Of a DNA stretch of 64,000 nt, positions 27,411 through 37,207 are shown piece by piece (positions within the stretch are counted from its first letter, which is position 1; every line of letters begins with the position of its first letter). The position numbers and the translations under genes were made by a program. Source of the stretch: Casimicrobiaceae bacterium (lineage in GTDB: Bacteria; Pseudomonadota; Gammaproteobacteria; Burkholderiales; Casimicrobiaceae); contig JAPKHK010000001.1 of assembly GCA_026646885.1 (NCBI GenBank), forward strand, positions 1 through 64,000, in the 5' to 3' direction. The notes beneath the pieces are model-generated. The model was not told where the DNA came from. It was given only the letters and a program-made list of their open reading frames with translations, and did no database searches.

Positions 27411-29951
27411 CTAGGCCTTGACCACCTTCACCGCGCACTTCTTGAAGTCGGTCTCTTTCGAGATCGGGCAGGTGGCGTCGAGAGTGAGCTTATTGACCAG
27501 GCGATGCTCGTCGAAGAAGGGGATGAACACCAGGCCTTCAGGCACGCGGTTGCGGCCGCGGGTGTTCACCCGCAGGGCGATTTCGCCGCGGCGGGTGATG
27601 GCCTTCACGGCGTCGCCGTGCTTCATACCACGCCGCTGTGCGTCCTTGGGATGCATCCACACCACGGCGTCGGGGAAGGCTTTGTAGAGTTCCGGCACGC
27701 GGCGGGTCATGGTGCCGGTGTGCCAATGTTCCAAAACGCGGCCAGTGCATAGCCACAAATCGAATTCGGCGTCGGGCTTCTCGGCTGGATCGGCATAGGG
27801 CAGGGCGATGATGGCCGCTTTACCGTCGGGCTTGCCGTAGAACTTCACGCCCTCGCCGGCTTTGACGTAAGGATCATAACCCTCGCGGTAGCGCCACAAA
27901 GTCTCCTTGCCGTTCACTACCGGCCAACGCAAGCCCCGTACCTTGTGGTAGTGGTCGAACTCGCCCAGGTCCTTGCCCTTGCCGGCGCCGAACTTGCGGT
28001 ATTCCTCGAAGAGGCCTTTTTGCACATAGAAACCGCAGGCTTCGGTTTCTTCGTTGGTGTAGCCTGCCCAGGCGTGGGCGTTGGTTTTGGCCGCTTCCTC
28101 TTTGCCAAAGGCATTCACCTGGCCGTTGGTGAACAACACCTCATACAGCGTCTTGCCCTTGTACTGCGGGTTCTTGTCCAGCAGCTCTTTGGGCCAGACT
28201 TCATCAGTGGTGAAGCGCTTGGCGAATTCGAGGTATTGCCACAAGTCGCTTCTGGCTTCGCCCGGCGCTTTGACCTGCTGGCGCCAGAACTGGCCGCGCC
28301 GCTCGGCGTTGCCGAAGGCGCCTTCCTTTTCCATCCACATTGCCGAAGGCAGGATGAGGTCGGCGGCCAGCGCCGTCACCGTGGGGTAGGCGTCGGAGAC
28401 GACGATGAAATTCTCCGGATTGCGAAAGCCCGGATAGCGCTCGGTGTTGAGATTCGGCCCCGCCTGCATGTTGTTGGTGGTGGTGGTCCAATAGAAGTTG
28501 AGCTTGCCGTCCTTCAACATGCGGTCTTGCAGCACGGCGTGATAACCGGGCGCGGCCACGATGGTGCCGGCCGGGACTTTCCAGATTTCCTCGGCTTTTT
28601 TGCGATGGTCCGCGTTCATCACCACCATGTCGGCGGGAAGTCGGTGCGCAAAGGTGCCCACTTCACGCGCCGTGCCGCAGGCCGAAGGCTGGCCGGTGAG
28701 CGAGAAGGGGCTGTTGCCGGGTTCGGAAATTTTGCCCACCAGAAGGTGGACGTTGTAGATCATGTTGTTCACCCAGGTGCCGCGGGTGTGCTGATTGAAA
28801 CCCATGGTCCAGTAGGAAGTGACTTTGGTCTTGGGGTCGGCGTAGGTTTTGGCCAATGCTTCGAGCTTGTCTTTGGGCACGCCCGATAAAGCAGCCACCT
28901 TTTCTAGCGTGTACTCGGAGACGAAGGCCTTGAACTCCTCGAAGCCGATCGGTGCCATTTTGTTGGGGTCGCCCTTGGGCTTGCCGTCGGCGCCGGGGTA
29001 GCCGTTGTTGTTGGCGACCTGCTCCAGGGGGTGATTGGGCCGCAGGCCATAGCCGATGTCGGTCACACCTTTCATGAAGTTGACGTGTTTTTTTACGAAG
29101 TCCTGGTTCACCGCGTTGTTCTGAATGATGTAGTTGCAGAGGTAATTGAGGATGGCCAAATCGGTTTGCGGTTTGAAGATCAGTTCGGCGTCGGCTACTT
29201 CGCAAGAGCGATGCGAAAATGTGGAGAGTACGTGCACTTTCACATGCTGCGCGGACAGTCGCCGATTGGTGATGCGCGACCAGAGAATGGGATGCATCTC
29301 GGCCATGTTCGAACCCCAGAGCACGAAGGCATCGGCGTGCTCGGCATCGTCATAGCAACCCATGGGCTCGTCGGCGCCAAACGTGCGCATGAAGCCCATG
29401 ACCGCCGAGGCCATGCAGTGGCGCGCGTTGGGGTCGATGTTGTTGGAGCGCAGTCCCGCCTTGAACAACTTGTTGGCGGCGTAGCCTTCCCAGATGGTCC
29501 ATTGGCCCGAGCCGAACATTCCCACCGCAGTGGGGCCTTTGGCCTTGAGCGCGGCCTTGCACTTCTCTTCCATGATGTCGAAGGCTTGTTTCCACGACAC
29601 CGGTTGAAACTCGCCGTTCTTGTCGAACTTGCCGTTCTTCATGCGCAGGAGCGGCGTGGTGAGGCGGTCTTTGCCGTACTGGATCTTCGACAAGAAGTAG
29701 CCCTTGACGCAGTTGAGGCCCTTGTTCACTGGCGCATCGGGGTCGCCCTGCGTGGCGACGATGCGGCCGTCTTTCACCCCCACCAAAACGCCGCAGCCGG
29801 TACCGCAGTAGCGGCACACCCCTTTGTCCCAGCGTATGCCATCCAACGCGGCGGCTTGGGCAAGCGCGGCTTGGGGCAGACTGACTCCGGCGACGGTGGC
29901 GGCGGCAGCGGCGGCATTGGCTTTGATGAAATCGCGACGGGTTAGGCTCAT
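27411..29951 (-). CDS. napA: Periplasmic nitrate reductase catalytic subunit NapA
   Basis: 846 residues. It starts with a Tat signal ([19 protein letters not shown]). The N-terminal [4Fe-4S] site is [10 protein letters not shown] with the fourth cysteine in GLNCVKG. The molybdenum ligand cysteine is in [12 protein letters not shown], the position that binds bis-MGD molybdenum in nitrate reductases. The rest follows the molybdopterin oxidoreductase plan, ending with the nucleotide-binding domain ([20 protein letters not shown]). It reduces nitrate to nitrite in the periplasm. The ATG overlaps the napD stop by four bases. Confidence 0.98.
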   Translation of the reverse strand: MSLTRRDFIKANAAAAAATVAGVSLPQAALAQAAALDGIRWDKGVCRYCGTGCGVLVGVKDGRIVATQGDPDAPVNKGLNCVKGYFLSKIQYGKDRLTTPLLRMKNGKFDKNGEFQPVSWKQAFDIMEEKCKAALKAKGPTAVGMFGSGQWTIWEGYAANKLFKAGLRSNNIDPNARHCMASAVMGFMRTFGADEPMGCYDDAEHADAFVLWGSNMAEMHPILWSRITNRRLSAQHVKVHVLSTFSHRSCEVADAELIFKPQTDLAILNYLCNYIIQNNAVNQDFVKKHVNFMKGVTDIGYGLRPNHPLEQVANNNGYPGADGKPKGDPNKMAPIGFEEFKAFVSEYTLEKVAALSGVPKDKLEALAKTYADPKTKVTSYWTMGFNQHTRGTWVNNMIYNVHLLVGKISEPGNSPFSLTGQPSACGTAREVGTFAHRLPADMVVMNADHRKKAEEIWKVPAGTIVAAPGYHAVLQDRMLKDGKLNFYWTTTTNNMQAGPNLNTERYPGFRNPENFIVVSDAYPTVTALAADLILPSAMWMEKEGAFGNAERRGQFWRQQVKAPGEARSDLWQYLEFAKRFTTDEVWPKELLDKNPQYKGKTLYEVLFTNGQVNAFGKEEAAKTNAHAWAGYTNEETEACGFYVQKGLFEEYRKFGAGKGKDLGEFDHYHKVRGLRWPVVNGKETLWRYREGYDPYVKAGEGVKFYGKPDGKAAIIALPYADPAEKPDAEFDLWLCTGRVLEHWHTGTMTRRVPELYKAFPDAVVWMHPKDAQRRGMKHGDAVKAITRRGEIALRVNTRGRNRVPEGLVFIPFFDEHRLVNKLTLDATCPISKETDFKKCAVKVVKA

Positions 29952-30241
29952 TTGCTGATCTCCTCTTCGTCTGCGCCGGGCTCGACCGGCGCGGCTTGGG
30001 GTTGTTCGGGATCGGGTTCGAACTGGTGATAGACCATGGCCGCCGACATCACGCCGTCCATGAGGTAAATGCGATCGAAAATCTGCGCCGTGGCGCCGTC
30101 GCTGTCGGCTTCGAGAGTGACGACGAACTTCCCGGCCTCCGATTCGGCGTGGATCTCCACGCCGGGCAAGGTGGCGAGGCTCGCGCGCACCAGAGCGCAG
30201 GCGCTGGGCAGGGCGTGAACGACAAGGCTGGAGATGTTCAT
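29948..30241 (-). CDS. napD: NapA Tat-signal chaperone NapD
   Basis: 97 residues from the ATG at 30241. The opening [22 protein letters not shown] and the central [18 protein letters not shown] fit NapD, a small ferredoxin-fold chaperone that binds the twin-arginine leader of NapA and holds back export until the cofactor is loaded. The tail is acidic (EPGADEEE). First gene of the operon; a candidate FNR-controlled promoter lies just upstream. Confidence 0.93.
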   Translation of the reverse strand: MNISSLVVHALPSACALVRASLATLPGVEIHAESEAGKFVVTLEADSDGATAQIFDRIYLMDGVMSAAMVYHQFEPDPEQPQAAPVEPGADEEEISK

Positions 30242-30269
30242 GGCTGCACGGGTTTGTTGCACTGCAACC

Positions 30270-30310
30270 ATGCTAGGACGAACAGAATGAACGCTATTGA
30301 TATTCGTCAA
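30270..30310 (-). promoter_or_regulatory. Candidate FNR/Anr-type class II promoter of nap
   Basis: On the minus strand TTGACGAATATCAA (30310-30297) matches the FNR half-site pattern TTGAT-N4-ATCAA with a single mismatch. Downstream, TAGCAT (30275-30270) is a fair -10. The predicted start near 30263 puts the box centre about 41 bases upstream, the spacing at which FNR activates class II promoters. This would switch on napDAGHB when oxygen falls. Confidence 0.6.
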
Positions 30311-30382
30311 CAGCGCTTCTGGAAAAAGCAAAGAACTCCGCCGGCCTTGGCGGAGTGAGGAGCGAAAATGCGCAGCGCCTTG

Positions 30383-32218
30383 CTAGGGCCGCAGCACGGT
30401 CCGCTGGTCTTCCGAGTAGAGCTGATCTACCAGCGCCGCGCGCCGAGTCAGCACCGCCCTCTGGTTAATATAGCCCTTGTCGGTGATTTCGTTGGCGTCA
30501 ATGGACGGAGGCTCCGCCATCAACAGCGCGCGGCTGGCGTGCTGTGAACTGCCGCCGTGTTCACTGCGCAGTCGTCGCAACCCCTTGAGGATGAAATCGC
30601 GCACGCGAGCATCGTCGAGCACCTTGTCGAGCGGAGTATCGGCGGGGAGTTCGGGGCACAGGCCGCGGCAGCCAGCCGCATTGGCGAAAATGAGGAAACC
30701 TACGTCCTCGCGATCATGTCCGGCCACGACAATGTCCTGCGCCACCGGAGCGAGCAGCGCCAGCGCCTGCACCCGCAAGGCGCCGACATGCACCCAAGTG
30801 CCGCTCATGAGCTTGAAGTCTTCGGCGATGCGGCCGTCGAACTCTATGCCTCCGGCAGGGTCGCTTGGGTCGGCGAACTTGCCCGCGTCGCCGATCAAGT
30901 AATAGCCTTCGTTGTCGAAGGCGAGCTGCGTGAGTTCTGGTCGCCGCCAATAACCCGGCGTGACGTTGGGGCCGCGCACTCGCATTTCGAGCTTGCCCTC
31001 ACGTGGGGTGAGCTTGAGTTCGATGCCAGGCGCGGGCAGCCCGATCACTCCGGCGCGTTCGATTTCGAAATGCACGCTCGTTACCAATGGCGCCGTTTCG
31101 GTCGCACCCCAGGCCGACACCATCACTGTGCGCAAGCCACGAGCCTTGATCGCGAGCGCTTCGAGTCTTTCCCACAAGTTCTGCGGCAGGGCGGCCGCAG
31201 CGTAGAAAATGAGCTGCAAGCGCCGGAAGAAGTTCTCCCGCAAAGCTTCGTCCTTCTCCAGAAACGGAATGAGCGCGTCAAAACCGCGGGGCACGTTGAA
31301 GTAAATCGTCGGAGAAATCTCGCGCAGGTTGGCGACGGTTTTTTCGATCAGTCCGGGCACCGGCTTGCCTTCATCGACATAAAGCGAACCACCATTGGCA
31401 AGCACCATGTTGAAGTTGTGATTAGCACCGAAGGTGTGGTTCCAGGGCAGCCAATCGACGATTACGGGCGGAGATTCGGCGAGGAAAGGCCAGAGCTGTT
31501 GAATGGCTTGCTGGTTGGAACAGAGCATGCGTTGGGTGTTGATCACGCCCTTGGGTTCGCCAGTGGAACCGGAAGTGAAGAGGAACTTGGCAATGGTGTC
31601 GGGCGTGATGCGGGCGAATGCAGCGTCGATCTCCGTACCCCCACCGGTGCCCAGTAAACTCTTGAACGCGGTCGCCTTTCGTCCTTCGGGAAGGGTGCCG
31701 CCGAGAACGAGGTCCGCGTCGCCAAAATCGACGGCATCGAGCACTGCTGCGAATTTGCCGCCGTCACTGGCATAGACGAGTCCGGGCCGCAGCAGGGAAA
31801 CGATGGCGCGTATGGTGGCGAAATCGCGCGACATCAGAGAATACGCCGGAGACACCGGAGCAATCGGCACGCCGGCGTGCATTGCTCCCAGCATCAAGAG
31901 GCCGTGGTCGACCGAATTGTCCGAGAGCACCAGCACTGGCCGGTCTATGCTGAGGGCACGGCGCAGCAGCGCAGTACCGATCGAGCGCGCAGCAGCGAGG
32001 GCTTCCGAATAAGTGACGCGGCGCCATTCGCTGCCCGCACGCTCAGCCAAGAAGACCGCCTGGGGCCGCTCGCGCGCCCAACGCTCCAGGTATTCGCCCA
32101 AGCAACGCGGATAAGGCGCTAAATCCTGCGGTGAACGCAAAATCATTTCGCCGCCGGCGCGGCGCTCGACTGTGACCGCTGCCGGGGCGAAATGAATACT
32201 GGCGAAGCCTGGCTTCAT
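30383..32218 (-). CDS. Feruloyl-CoA-synthase-like AMP-forming CoA ligase
   Basis: 611 residues of the acyl-adenylate superfamily. The ATP-binding loop is [15 protein letters not shown] (about residues 211-225) and the second core motif is [24 protein letters not shown] and [15 protein letters not shown] lie toward the hinge. The N-terminal [15 protein letters not shown] and the [11 protein letters not shown] segment resemble bacterial feruloyl-CoA synthases, which activate ferulate and related hydroxycinnamates. It follows the binding-protein gene by one base, so uptake and activation of an aromatic acid in one transcript is a reasonable inference. The exact acid is not certain. Confidence 0.82.
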   Translation of the reverse strand: MKPGFASIHFAPAAVTVERRAGGEMILRSPQDLAPYPRCLGEYLERWARERPQAVFLAERAGSEWRRVTYSEALAAARSIGTALLRRALSIDRPVLVLSDNSVDHGLLMLGAMHAGVPIAPVSPAYSLMSRDFATIRAIVSLLRPGLVYASDGGKFAAVLDAVDFGDADLVLGGTLPEGRKATAFKSLLGTGGGTEIDAAFARITPDTIAKFLFTSGSTGEPKGVINTQRMLCSNQQAIQQLWPFLAESPPVIVDWLPWNHTFGANHNFNMVLANGGSLYVDEGKPVPGLIEKTVANLREISPTIYFNVPRGFDALIPFLEKDEALRENFFRRLQLIFYAAAALPQNLWERLEALAIKARGLRTVMVSAWGATETAPLVTSVHFEIERAGVIGLPAPGIELKLTPREGKLEMRVRGPNVTPGYWRRPELTQLAFDNEGYYLIGDAGKFADPSDPAGGIEFDGRIAEDFKLMSGTWVHVGALRVQALALLAPVAQDIVVAGHDREDVGFLIFANAAGCRGLCPELPADTPLDKVLDDARVRDFILKGLRRLRSEHGGSSQHASRALLMAEPPSIDANEITDKGYINQRAVLTRRAALVDQLYSEDQRTVLRP

Positions 32219-32219
32219 C

Positions 32220-33350
32220 TTACTTCAGAAGCTTCCAATCGCCGTTGGCAACAGTGGCCATGATCACCGCACGGCCATCAAAGCCGTTGTGGTCCGCTGG
32301 GGTGGTGTTGTATACGCCATGCGCGCCAGGGAGCTCCTTGACATTCTCCAGCGCCGCTCGCAGGGCGACGCGGAACTCGGTGGTGCCAGGCTTGGCACGT
32401 TTCATCGCTTCGGGCACCGCCCGGGTGAGCAGCAGGAAGGCATCGTAGGCGTGCGCGCCGAAGGTGCTACGGCTGTTCGCGCCATGGGCGCCTTCGTACA
32501 TCTTCACATAGTCGAGCGCCGGCTTCTTCGAGGGGTGCGAATCGGGGAGCTGTTCAGCGAGCAGCATCGGGCCGACCGGAAAAATCGTCCCTTCGACATT
32601 CTTGCCACCCACGCGCAGGAAGTCGCGATTGGCGATACCGTGAGTTTGGTAGAACTTGCCCTTGTAACCGCGTTCCACGAGGGTGGATTGCGGCAGCACC
32701 GCGGGCGTGCCGGACCCGGCGATCAGCACCGCATCCGGGTTGGCGGCCATGATCTTGAGAGCCTGGCCAGCGACACTGGTATCGTTTCGTTGGTAGCGCT
32801 CCTGGGCGACGATCTTGATCCCCTTGGGTTCGGCCGCGCCTTGGATCGCCTTGACCCACAGCTCGCCATAGGGGTCGGCATAGCCGATGAAGCCAATGGT
32901 CTTCACGCCGTTTGCAGCCATATGCTCGGCGATGGCTTTGGCCATCAAGCCAAAATTCTGCGGCGTGGAAAAAATCCAGGCGCTTTTGTCGCCTGCGGGC
33001 GGAACCGGCGCCATGGCGATTTGTGGCGTCTTGGTCTCCACCGCCACTTCCAACATGGCCATCGACGTGGGAGTCGTGGTGGAGCCAATGATCACGTCCG
33101 CTTTGTCTTCAGTGGCGAACTTCCGGGCATTCTTCACGGCCGTGGTGGGGTCAGTGGCGTCGTCGAGCAGCACCCATTTCACTTTCTCGCTGCCGATCGC
33201 CTGTGGCAACAGGGCAACCGTATTCTTCTCGGGGATTCCCAGCGACGCGGCGGGACCAGTAGCGGACACGCTGACTCCGATGGTGATGTCCGCGTGCGCA
33301 ACGGTGACGCAGGCAGTGGCGAGCACAGCAAAGGCGATCCGACGTAACAT
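32220..33350 (-). CDS. Branched-chain-type ABC substrate-binding protein
   Basis: 376 residues with a signal peptide (MLRRIAFAVLATACVTVAHA). The mature start ITIGVSVSATGPAASLG and the KWVLLDDATDPTTAVKNARK segment are typical of LivK-like periplasmic receptors (type I binding fold), many of which bind aromatic acids rather than amino acids. The ATG at 33350 follows a gagga ribosome site. No permease or ATPase genes accompany it, so it must work with components encoded elsewhere. It diverges from the TetR regulator and precedes the CoA ligase. Confidence 0.88.
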   Translation of the reverse strand: MLRRIAFAVLATACVTVAHADITIGVSVSATGPAASLGIPEKNTVALLPQAIGSEKVKWVLLDDATDPTTAVKNARKFATEDKADVIIGSTTTPTSMAMLEVAVETKTPQIAMAPVPPAGDKSAWIFSTPQNFGLMAKAIAEHMAANGVKTIGFIGYADPYGELWVKAIQGAAEPKGIKIVAQERYQRNDTSVAGQALKIMAANPDAVLIAGSGTPAVLPQSTLVERGYKGKFYQTHGIANRDFLRVGGKNVEGTIFPVGPMLLAEQLPDSHPSKKPALDYVKMYEGAHGANSRSTFGAHAYDAFLLLTRAVPEAMKRAKPGTTEFRVALRAALENVKELPGAHGVYNTTPADHNGFDGRAVIMATVANGDWKLLK

Positions 33351-33459
33351 TTGTTTCCTCCTCGAAAATACGGGCGCATGGGGTATGGCGATTGCCCGAT
33401 TGAGCGCCACCATACGCTTGGGGTACTAACTTTGTCAAACACATGTTCGGCGAGTCAGT

Positions 33460-33474
33460 CACTGTGCTACAGTG
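33460..33474. promoter_or_regulatory. Perfect 15-bp palindrome, likely TetR operator
   Basis: cactgt-gct-acagtg is a perfect 6-3-6 inverted repeat ending five bases before the TetR-family start codon at 33480, inside the 129-base divergent region shared with the binding-protein gene. The position suits autorepression, and possibly control of the divergent uptake and ligase genes. Confidence 0.55.
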
Positions 33475-33479
33475 TCGCG

Positions 33480-34334
33480 ATGGCAACTGCGCGCCGGACC
33501 AAGGAATCGCGCCAGGCGGTGGAACGCGCCGCCTTGTCGCACGCGCGCCAGCATCCGGAATGGGGGCAGGCGCGGGTGGCCACGGCCTTGGCCGAGCAGG
33601 GGCTGCGAATTTCTCCGGGTGGGGTTCGCTGCATCTGGCAGCGGCACGGTTTGGCGACGGCCGGGGAACGTGCCGCCGCCTTGACAAAGCAACGTGGCGA
33701 GCGGCTCAGCGCCGTGCAAGAGGCCGAACTGGCCCGCATTGCTGCCCGCCGCAGCGGACGCATCGGGGCGGAAGATGCTGCAGCAAGCCGCGAGCGCCTG
33801 GTGGCCGTGGCCGTCCGGGAGTTTAGCCGCAAAGGGTTCGCGCGTACCTCCATGCGGGATATCGCCAAGGCGGCGGGCATTCAGGCCGGATCGGTTTACT
33901 ACCATTTCGATTCCAAGAATGAACTCTTCTTGGCCGCCCATACGGCGGGTCTCGCCGAAGTGACTCAGGCGATCGAAGCTGCGCTCGCGCCGGTTCGAGA
34001 CCCTTGGCAAAGACTGGAGACCGCCTGTGCCGTCCACATCGAACACCTCGTCTCGGGCAACGATTTGACCGTTTGGACTGGCGCCGCTCTTTTTCTATTC
34101 AACTCGACGCAAATGCAGAAGGAGCTTCGCGCCGAGCGGGATGTTTTCGAAGCGATCTACCGTCGGCTCATTGCCGCATTGCCGCTACCCCCAGGCGTGG
34201 ATCGCCGTCTCTTGAGGCTGCAACTCCTTGGCGCTCTGAATTGGACACGCACCTGGTACCGCCCTGGGAAGCGCAGCCCCACGGAAATCGCGCGCCATTT
34301 GGTAAAGGTTCTGCGGGAGCCGATGGGTGGATAG
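33480..34334 (+). CDS. TetR-family regulator with an extra N-terminal HTH-like domain
   Basis: 284 residues. The TetR DNA-binding domain is at about 105-160 (SRERLVAVAVREFSRKGFAR, then TSMRDIAKAAGIQAGSVYYHF), followed by a helical ligand domain that includes KRSPTEIARHLVKVL at the end. TetR proteins usually begin within 20 residues of that domain; this one has about 100 extra residues, including a helix-turn-helix-like stretch (ARVATALAEQGLRISPGGVRCIWQRHGL) that resembles the N-terminal part of IS481-type transposases. The start ATG at 33480 has no strong ribosome site. Likely controls the divergent binding protein and CoA ligase. Confidence 0.85.
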   Translation: MATARRTKESRQAVERAALSHARQHPEWGQARVATALAEQGLRISPGGVRCIWQRHGLATAGERAAALTKQRGERLSAVQEAELARIAARRSGRIGAEDAAASRERLVAVAVREFSRKGFARTSMRDIAKAAGIQAGSVYYHFDSKNELFLAAHTAGLAEVTQAIEAALAPVRDPWQRLETACAVHIEHLVSGNDLTVWTGAALFLFNSTQMQKELRAERDVFEAIYRRLIAALPLPPGVDRRLLRLQLLGALNWTRTWYRPGKRSPTEIARHLVKVLREPMGG

Positions 34335-34405
34335 TCGGAACCGGGTCGGTGTGCGAAGTTTCATGCGAAAATAGCAACGTTTGTCTGCTGCCACCCGGAC
34401 CCCTA

Positions 34406-35074
34406 ATGCTAAGCAAAGTGCTGTACGACGGTTTCACCCCCGATTTGTTGCCGCTCATACCGCCGACGGCGGCAAGAGTGATCGAGGTGGGCTGCAGTAC
34501 GGGCGCCTTGGCCCGAGAGTACCGCAAGCGCAATCCCGAATGCGAATACGTGGGCATCGAACTCAATCCGGAAAGTGCCGCCATGGCTAGAGACCGCTGC
34601 AACCGGGTACTCACTACCGGCATCGAGGATCTCGATGACCAGGAGTTCCAGGGGTTGCTCCCGGCCGACTGCTGGATCTTTGGCGACGTGCTCGAACATC
34701 TGGTGGATCCGTGGTCCGTGCTCAAGCGGGTGCGCGAGGCAATGGGTCCTGAATCTTGCCTCATTGCCTGCATACCGAATGCGCAACATTGGTCAGTGCA
34801 GGCGCGGCTAGTCACCGGCGCATTCCGCTATGAAGATACTGGCCTGCTAGACCGAACGCACCTGCGATGGTTCACACGCACGACCATCATCGAGATGTTT
34901 GACAGCCTGAGGCTTCGCATCGTCGATGCGCGGCCGCGCATTTTCGAAGAACCCATGCGCGATCGCGCGCTGGCGGGAATACGTGCGTTTGCCCATGCGC
35001 TTGGGGCTAATCCTGAAGGGGCGGCGCGCGATGCTCTGCCCTTTCAGTGGCTCCTGCGAGCAGTACCTGCTTGA
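34406..35074 (+). CDS. Class I SAM-dependent methyltransferase
   Basis: 222 residues. SAM-binding motif I is RVIEVGCSTGALAREY, followed by the acidic strand YVGIELNPESAAMAR and the post-motif DCWIFGDVLEHLVDPW, a pattern shared by methyltransferases of the Methyltransf_23 type that often act in sugar or surface-polymer chemistry. The later DRTHLRWFTRTTIIEM segment is also typical of that group. The acceptor cannot be predicted. The gene starts about 70 bases after the TetR gene and ends before the leu leader promoter. Confidence 0.8.
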   Translation: MLSKVLYDGFTPDLLPLIPPTAARVIEVGCSTGALAREYRKRNPECEYVGIELNPESAAMARDRCNRVLTTGIEDLDDQEFQGLLPADCWIFGDVLEHLVDPWSVLKRVREAMGPESCLIACIPNAQHWSVQARLVTGAFRYEDTGLLDRTHLRWFTRTTIIEMFDSLRLRIVDARPRIFEEPMRDRALAGIRAFAHALGANPEGAARDALPFQWLLRAVPA

Positions 35075-35122
35075 ACTCGCAGGCAGGTGGCACTGCCATC
35101 CCGGCGTTTGCCTCGAGACCGA

Positions 35123-35151
35123 TTGCCAGACGCCCGGGAGTCGTTTATAGT
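35123..35151 (+). promoter_or_regulatory. Strong sigma-70 promoter of the leu leader and leuA
   Basis: TTGCCA (35123-35128) and TATAGT (35146-35151) are each one base from consensus and lie 17 bases apart. Six bases follow before an ATG at 35158, so the expected first transcribed base is the A of that ATG, giving a leaderless mRNA for the small Leu-rich peptide. Confidence 0.65.
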
Positions 35152-35157
35152 CCTTCC

Positions 35158-35238
35158 ATGACTCGCGCAGACCACTTTGTCGTTTCTTCCCTCCAAGCCC
35201 TTCTGCTTGGCGGTCTGCTGCTGCGCCCCGCGCGCTAA
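35158..35238 (+). CDS. Leucine-rich leader peptide upstream of leuA
   Basis: A 26-codon frame, MTRADHFVVSSLQALLLGGL and six more residues, contains seven leucines, six of them in two runs of three (ctt ctg ctt and ctg ctg ctg), ending RPAR. It sits between a near-consensus promoter and leuA, as an attenuation leader peptide should: ribosomes stalling at the leucine codons when Leu-tRNA is scarce would alter folding of the RNA behind them. The stop is 95 bases before the leuA start. There is no ribosome site, because the predicted transcript begins at its ATG. Confidence 0.6.
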   Translation: MTRADHFVVSSLQALLLGGLLLRPAR

Positions 35239-35273
35239 ACACTGACCCTTCCCCCCCAATTCGAGTTGTTTGT

Positions 35274-35310
35274 CTCCCGCGTCTGAGAGGCGGGGGAAAA
35301 GCCTTTTCCA
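35274..35310 (+). promoter_or_regulatory. Hairpins in the leuA leader, possible attenuator
   Basis: ctcccgc (35274-35280) can pair with gcggggg (35290-35296), directly followed by a second small palindrome ggaaaag-c-cttttcc. The 3' arm gcgggg could alternatively pair with ccccgc at the end of the leader peptide frame. The T-run is short, so a classical terminator is only weakly supported; masking of the leuA start region is another option. Confidence 0.35.
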
Positions 35311-35335
35311 ATCCCGGGAATTGCAGGAGCCGATG

Positions 35336-36880
35336 ATGAAAGAACCCTTGATCATATTTGATACCACCTTGCGCGACGGCGAGCAAAGTCCAGGCGCTTC
35401 CATGACGCGCGAAGAGAAGCTAAGGATTGCGCGGCAGCTGGAGAAGCTTAGAGTGGACGTGATCGAGGCGGGTTTCCCGGCCTCGTCCAACGGCGACTTC
35501 GAGGCCGTGCAGGCGATCGCCAACGCCATTAAAGACAGCACGGTGTGCGGCCTGGCGCGCGCCAACGAGAAGGACATCGGGCGCGCTGGCGATGCCTTGA
35601 AGGGCGCCCATTCGGCGCGTATTCACACTTTCATCGCCTCCAGCCCCATCCATATGGAAATGAAACTCCGGATGACCCCCGAACAAGTGGTCGAGCAGGC
35701 CGTCAAGGCAATCGGCTGGGCACGTCAGTACACCGACAACGTCGAGTTTTCGCCAGAGGACGCCGGCCGCTCCGAGCCGGATTTCCTCTGCCGCTTGATC
35801 GAAGCAGTGATCAGCGCCGGCGCCACCACCATCAACGTGCCGGATACGGTGGGCTACACCATGCCCTGGCAGTTCGGTTCGCTCATCCGTAGCTTGCGCG
35901 AGCGCATCCCGAATTCCAGCAAAGTGGTTTGGTCGGTGCATTGCCACAACGACCTTGGGCTTGCCGTTGCCAACTCGCTCTCCGCCGTGGCCAACGGCGC
36001 CCGCCAGGTCGAATGCACCATCAACGGCCTGGGCGAACGCGCCGGTAACGCTTCCCTGGAGGAAATCGTCATGGCGGTGCGCACGCGGCAGGATGTTTTT
36101 GATTGCGACAGCCGCATCGACGCGACCCAAATCGTTGCCGCCTCCAAGCTGGTTTCCGGCATAACCGGTTTCCCGGTTCAGCCCAACAAAGCGATCGTTG
36201 GCGCCAATGCGTTCGCGCATGAATCCGGCATTCATCAGGACGGGGTCTTGAAGCACCGCGAAACCTACGAAATCATGCGCGCCGAAGATGTGGGCTGGGG
36301 AGCCAACGCCATCAAGCTGGGGAAGCTCTCAGGGCGCAATGCCTTCAAGACCCGCTTGCAGGAGCTAGGCATCGAAATGGTCAGCGAAGAGGCCCTGAAC
36401 CTCGCCTTCACCAAATTCAAGGAATTGGCAGACAAGAAGCGCGATATCTACGATGAAGACTTGCAGGTGCTGGTGTCCGACGAGGCGCTTACCCCCGAAG
36501 TGGAGCACTACAAGCTCGTGGCGCTCAAGACCGTATCGGAAACCGGGGAGACGCCTTACGCACGAGTGACCTTGGCCGCCGGCCATCAGGAGCAGGTCGT
36601 AGAGGCCAGCGGTGATGGGCCGGTGGACGCCACTTTCAAGGGTTTGGAGCAGATGGCCAAGAGCGGCGCTAAGCTAGTGTTGTATTCTGTCAACAACATC
36701 ACCAGCGGCACCGATTCCCAAGGCGAGGTCACCGTGCGCCTGGAACTTGGCGGGCGCATCGTCAATGGCTTGGGGGCGGACACGGACATCATCGTGGCCT
36801 CGGCCAAGGCCTACGTCAACGCGCTCAACAAGTTGCACGCCAAGCGCGACCGGGTCAATCCCCAACTCGAAGGGGCCTGA
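35336..36880 (+). CDS. leuA: 2-isopropylmalate synthase
   Basis: 514 residues, the normal length. LeuA joins acetyl-CoA to 2-oxoisovalerate, the first step of leucine synthesis. The catalytic motif [18 protein letters not shown] is at the start, the metal-binding [13 protein letters not shown] in the barrel, and the [19 protein letters not shown] segment near the barrel end; the last 120 residues are the regulatory domain that binds leucine. The ATG at 35336 lies six bases after aggag; 35333 is also an ATG. It stands alone behind a leader, so control by leucine supply is likely at both RNA and enzyme level. Confidence 0.97.
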   Translation: MKEPLIIFDTTLRDGEQSPGASMTREEKLRIARQLEKLRVDVIEAGFPASSNGDFEAVQAIANAIKDSTVCGLARANEKDIGRAGDALKGAHSARIHTFIASSPIHMEMKLRMTPEQVVEQAVKAIGWARQYTDNVEFSPEDAGRSEPDFLCRLIEAVISAGATTINVPDTVGYTMPWQFGSLIRSLRERIPNSSKVVWSVHCHNDLGLAVANSLSAVANGARQVECTINGLGERAGNASLEEIVMAVRTRQDVFDCDSRIDATQIVAASKLVSGITGFPVQPNKAIVGANAFAHESGIHQDGVLKHRETYEIMRAEDVGWGANAIKLGKLSGRNAFKTRLQELGIEMVSEEALNLAFTKFKELADKKRDIYDEDLQVLVSDEALTPEVEHYKLVALKTVSETGETPYARVTLAAGHQEQVVEASGDGPVDATFKGLEQMAKSGAKLVLYSVNNITSGTDSQGEVTVRLELGGRIVNGLGADTDIIVASAKAYVNALNKLHAKRDRVNPQLEGA

Positions 36881-36884
36881 GGAG

Positions 36885-36932
36885 CCCGGCGCTTGCCGGG
36901 GACCGGAGCGATCTTGGGACGCGAAAGCGTCC
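36885..36932. repeat. Two small hairpins after leuA
   Basis: cccggc-gctt-gccggg (36885-36900) and ggacgc-gaaa-gcgtcc (36917-36932, a GNRA tetraloop) lie just behind the leuA stop. They have no T run; they may protect or end the leuA transcript. The remaining 36933-37207 interval contains only the promoter listed next. Confidence 0.35.
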
Positions 36933-37062
36933 AGGACGGAGTAGGCCCATTTGGATCAGAGGCCATGTCCGAAGCGCCGAGTGGGCGGTTGCGGCCATTG
37001 TTTTGTCATAAATGGGGGTTTTTCGCGACGCCGGCTCCGCGGGCGAGAAATCGCTTTCGCGC

Positions 37063-37091
37063 TTGACAATTCAGCCTCAGGCTTTAATACT
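37063..37091 (+). promoter_or_regulatory. Candidate promoter of the DUF5648-like gene
   Basis: A perfect -35 TTGACA (37063-37068) is followed 17 bases later by AATACT (37086-37091), a four-of-six -10. The start codon at 37208 is about 117 bases downstream, leaving a long untranslated leader. Confidence 0.5.
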
Positions 37092-37207
37092 TCACTTTAA
37101 CTATGGAACGCAACTGCGCCCAGAGGCTATAACTCCGGTCAAATTGCTCCGGTTTGGGTGATGACGCGGCTCCAGGAACCACGCGGATGACACAAGGGAA
37201 AACGTTT

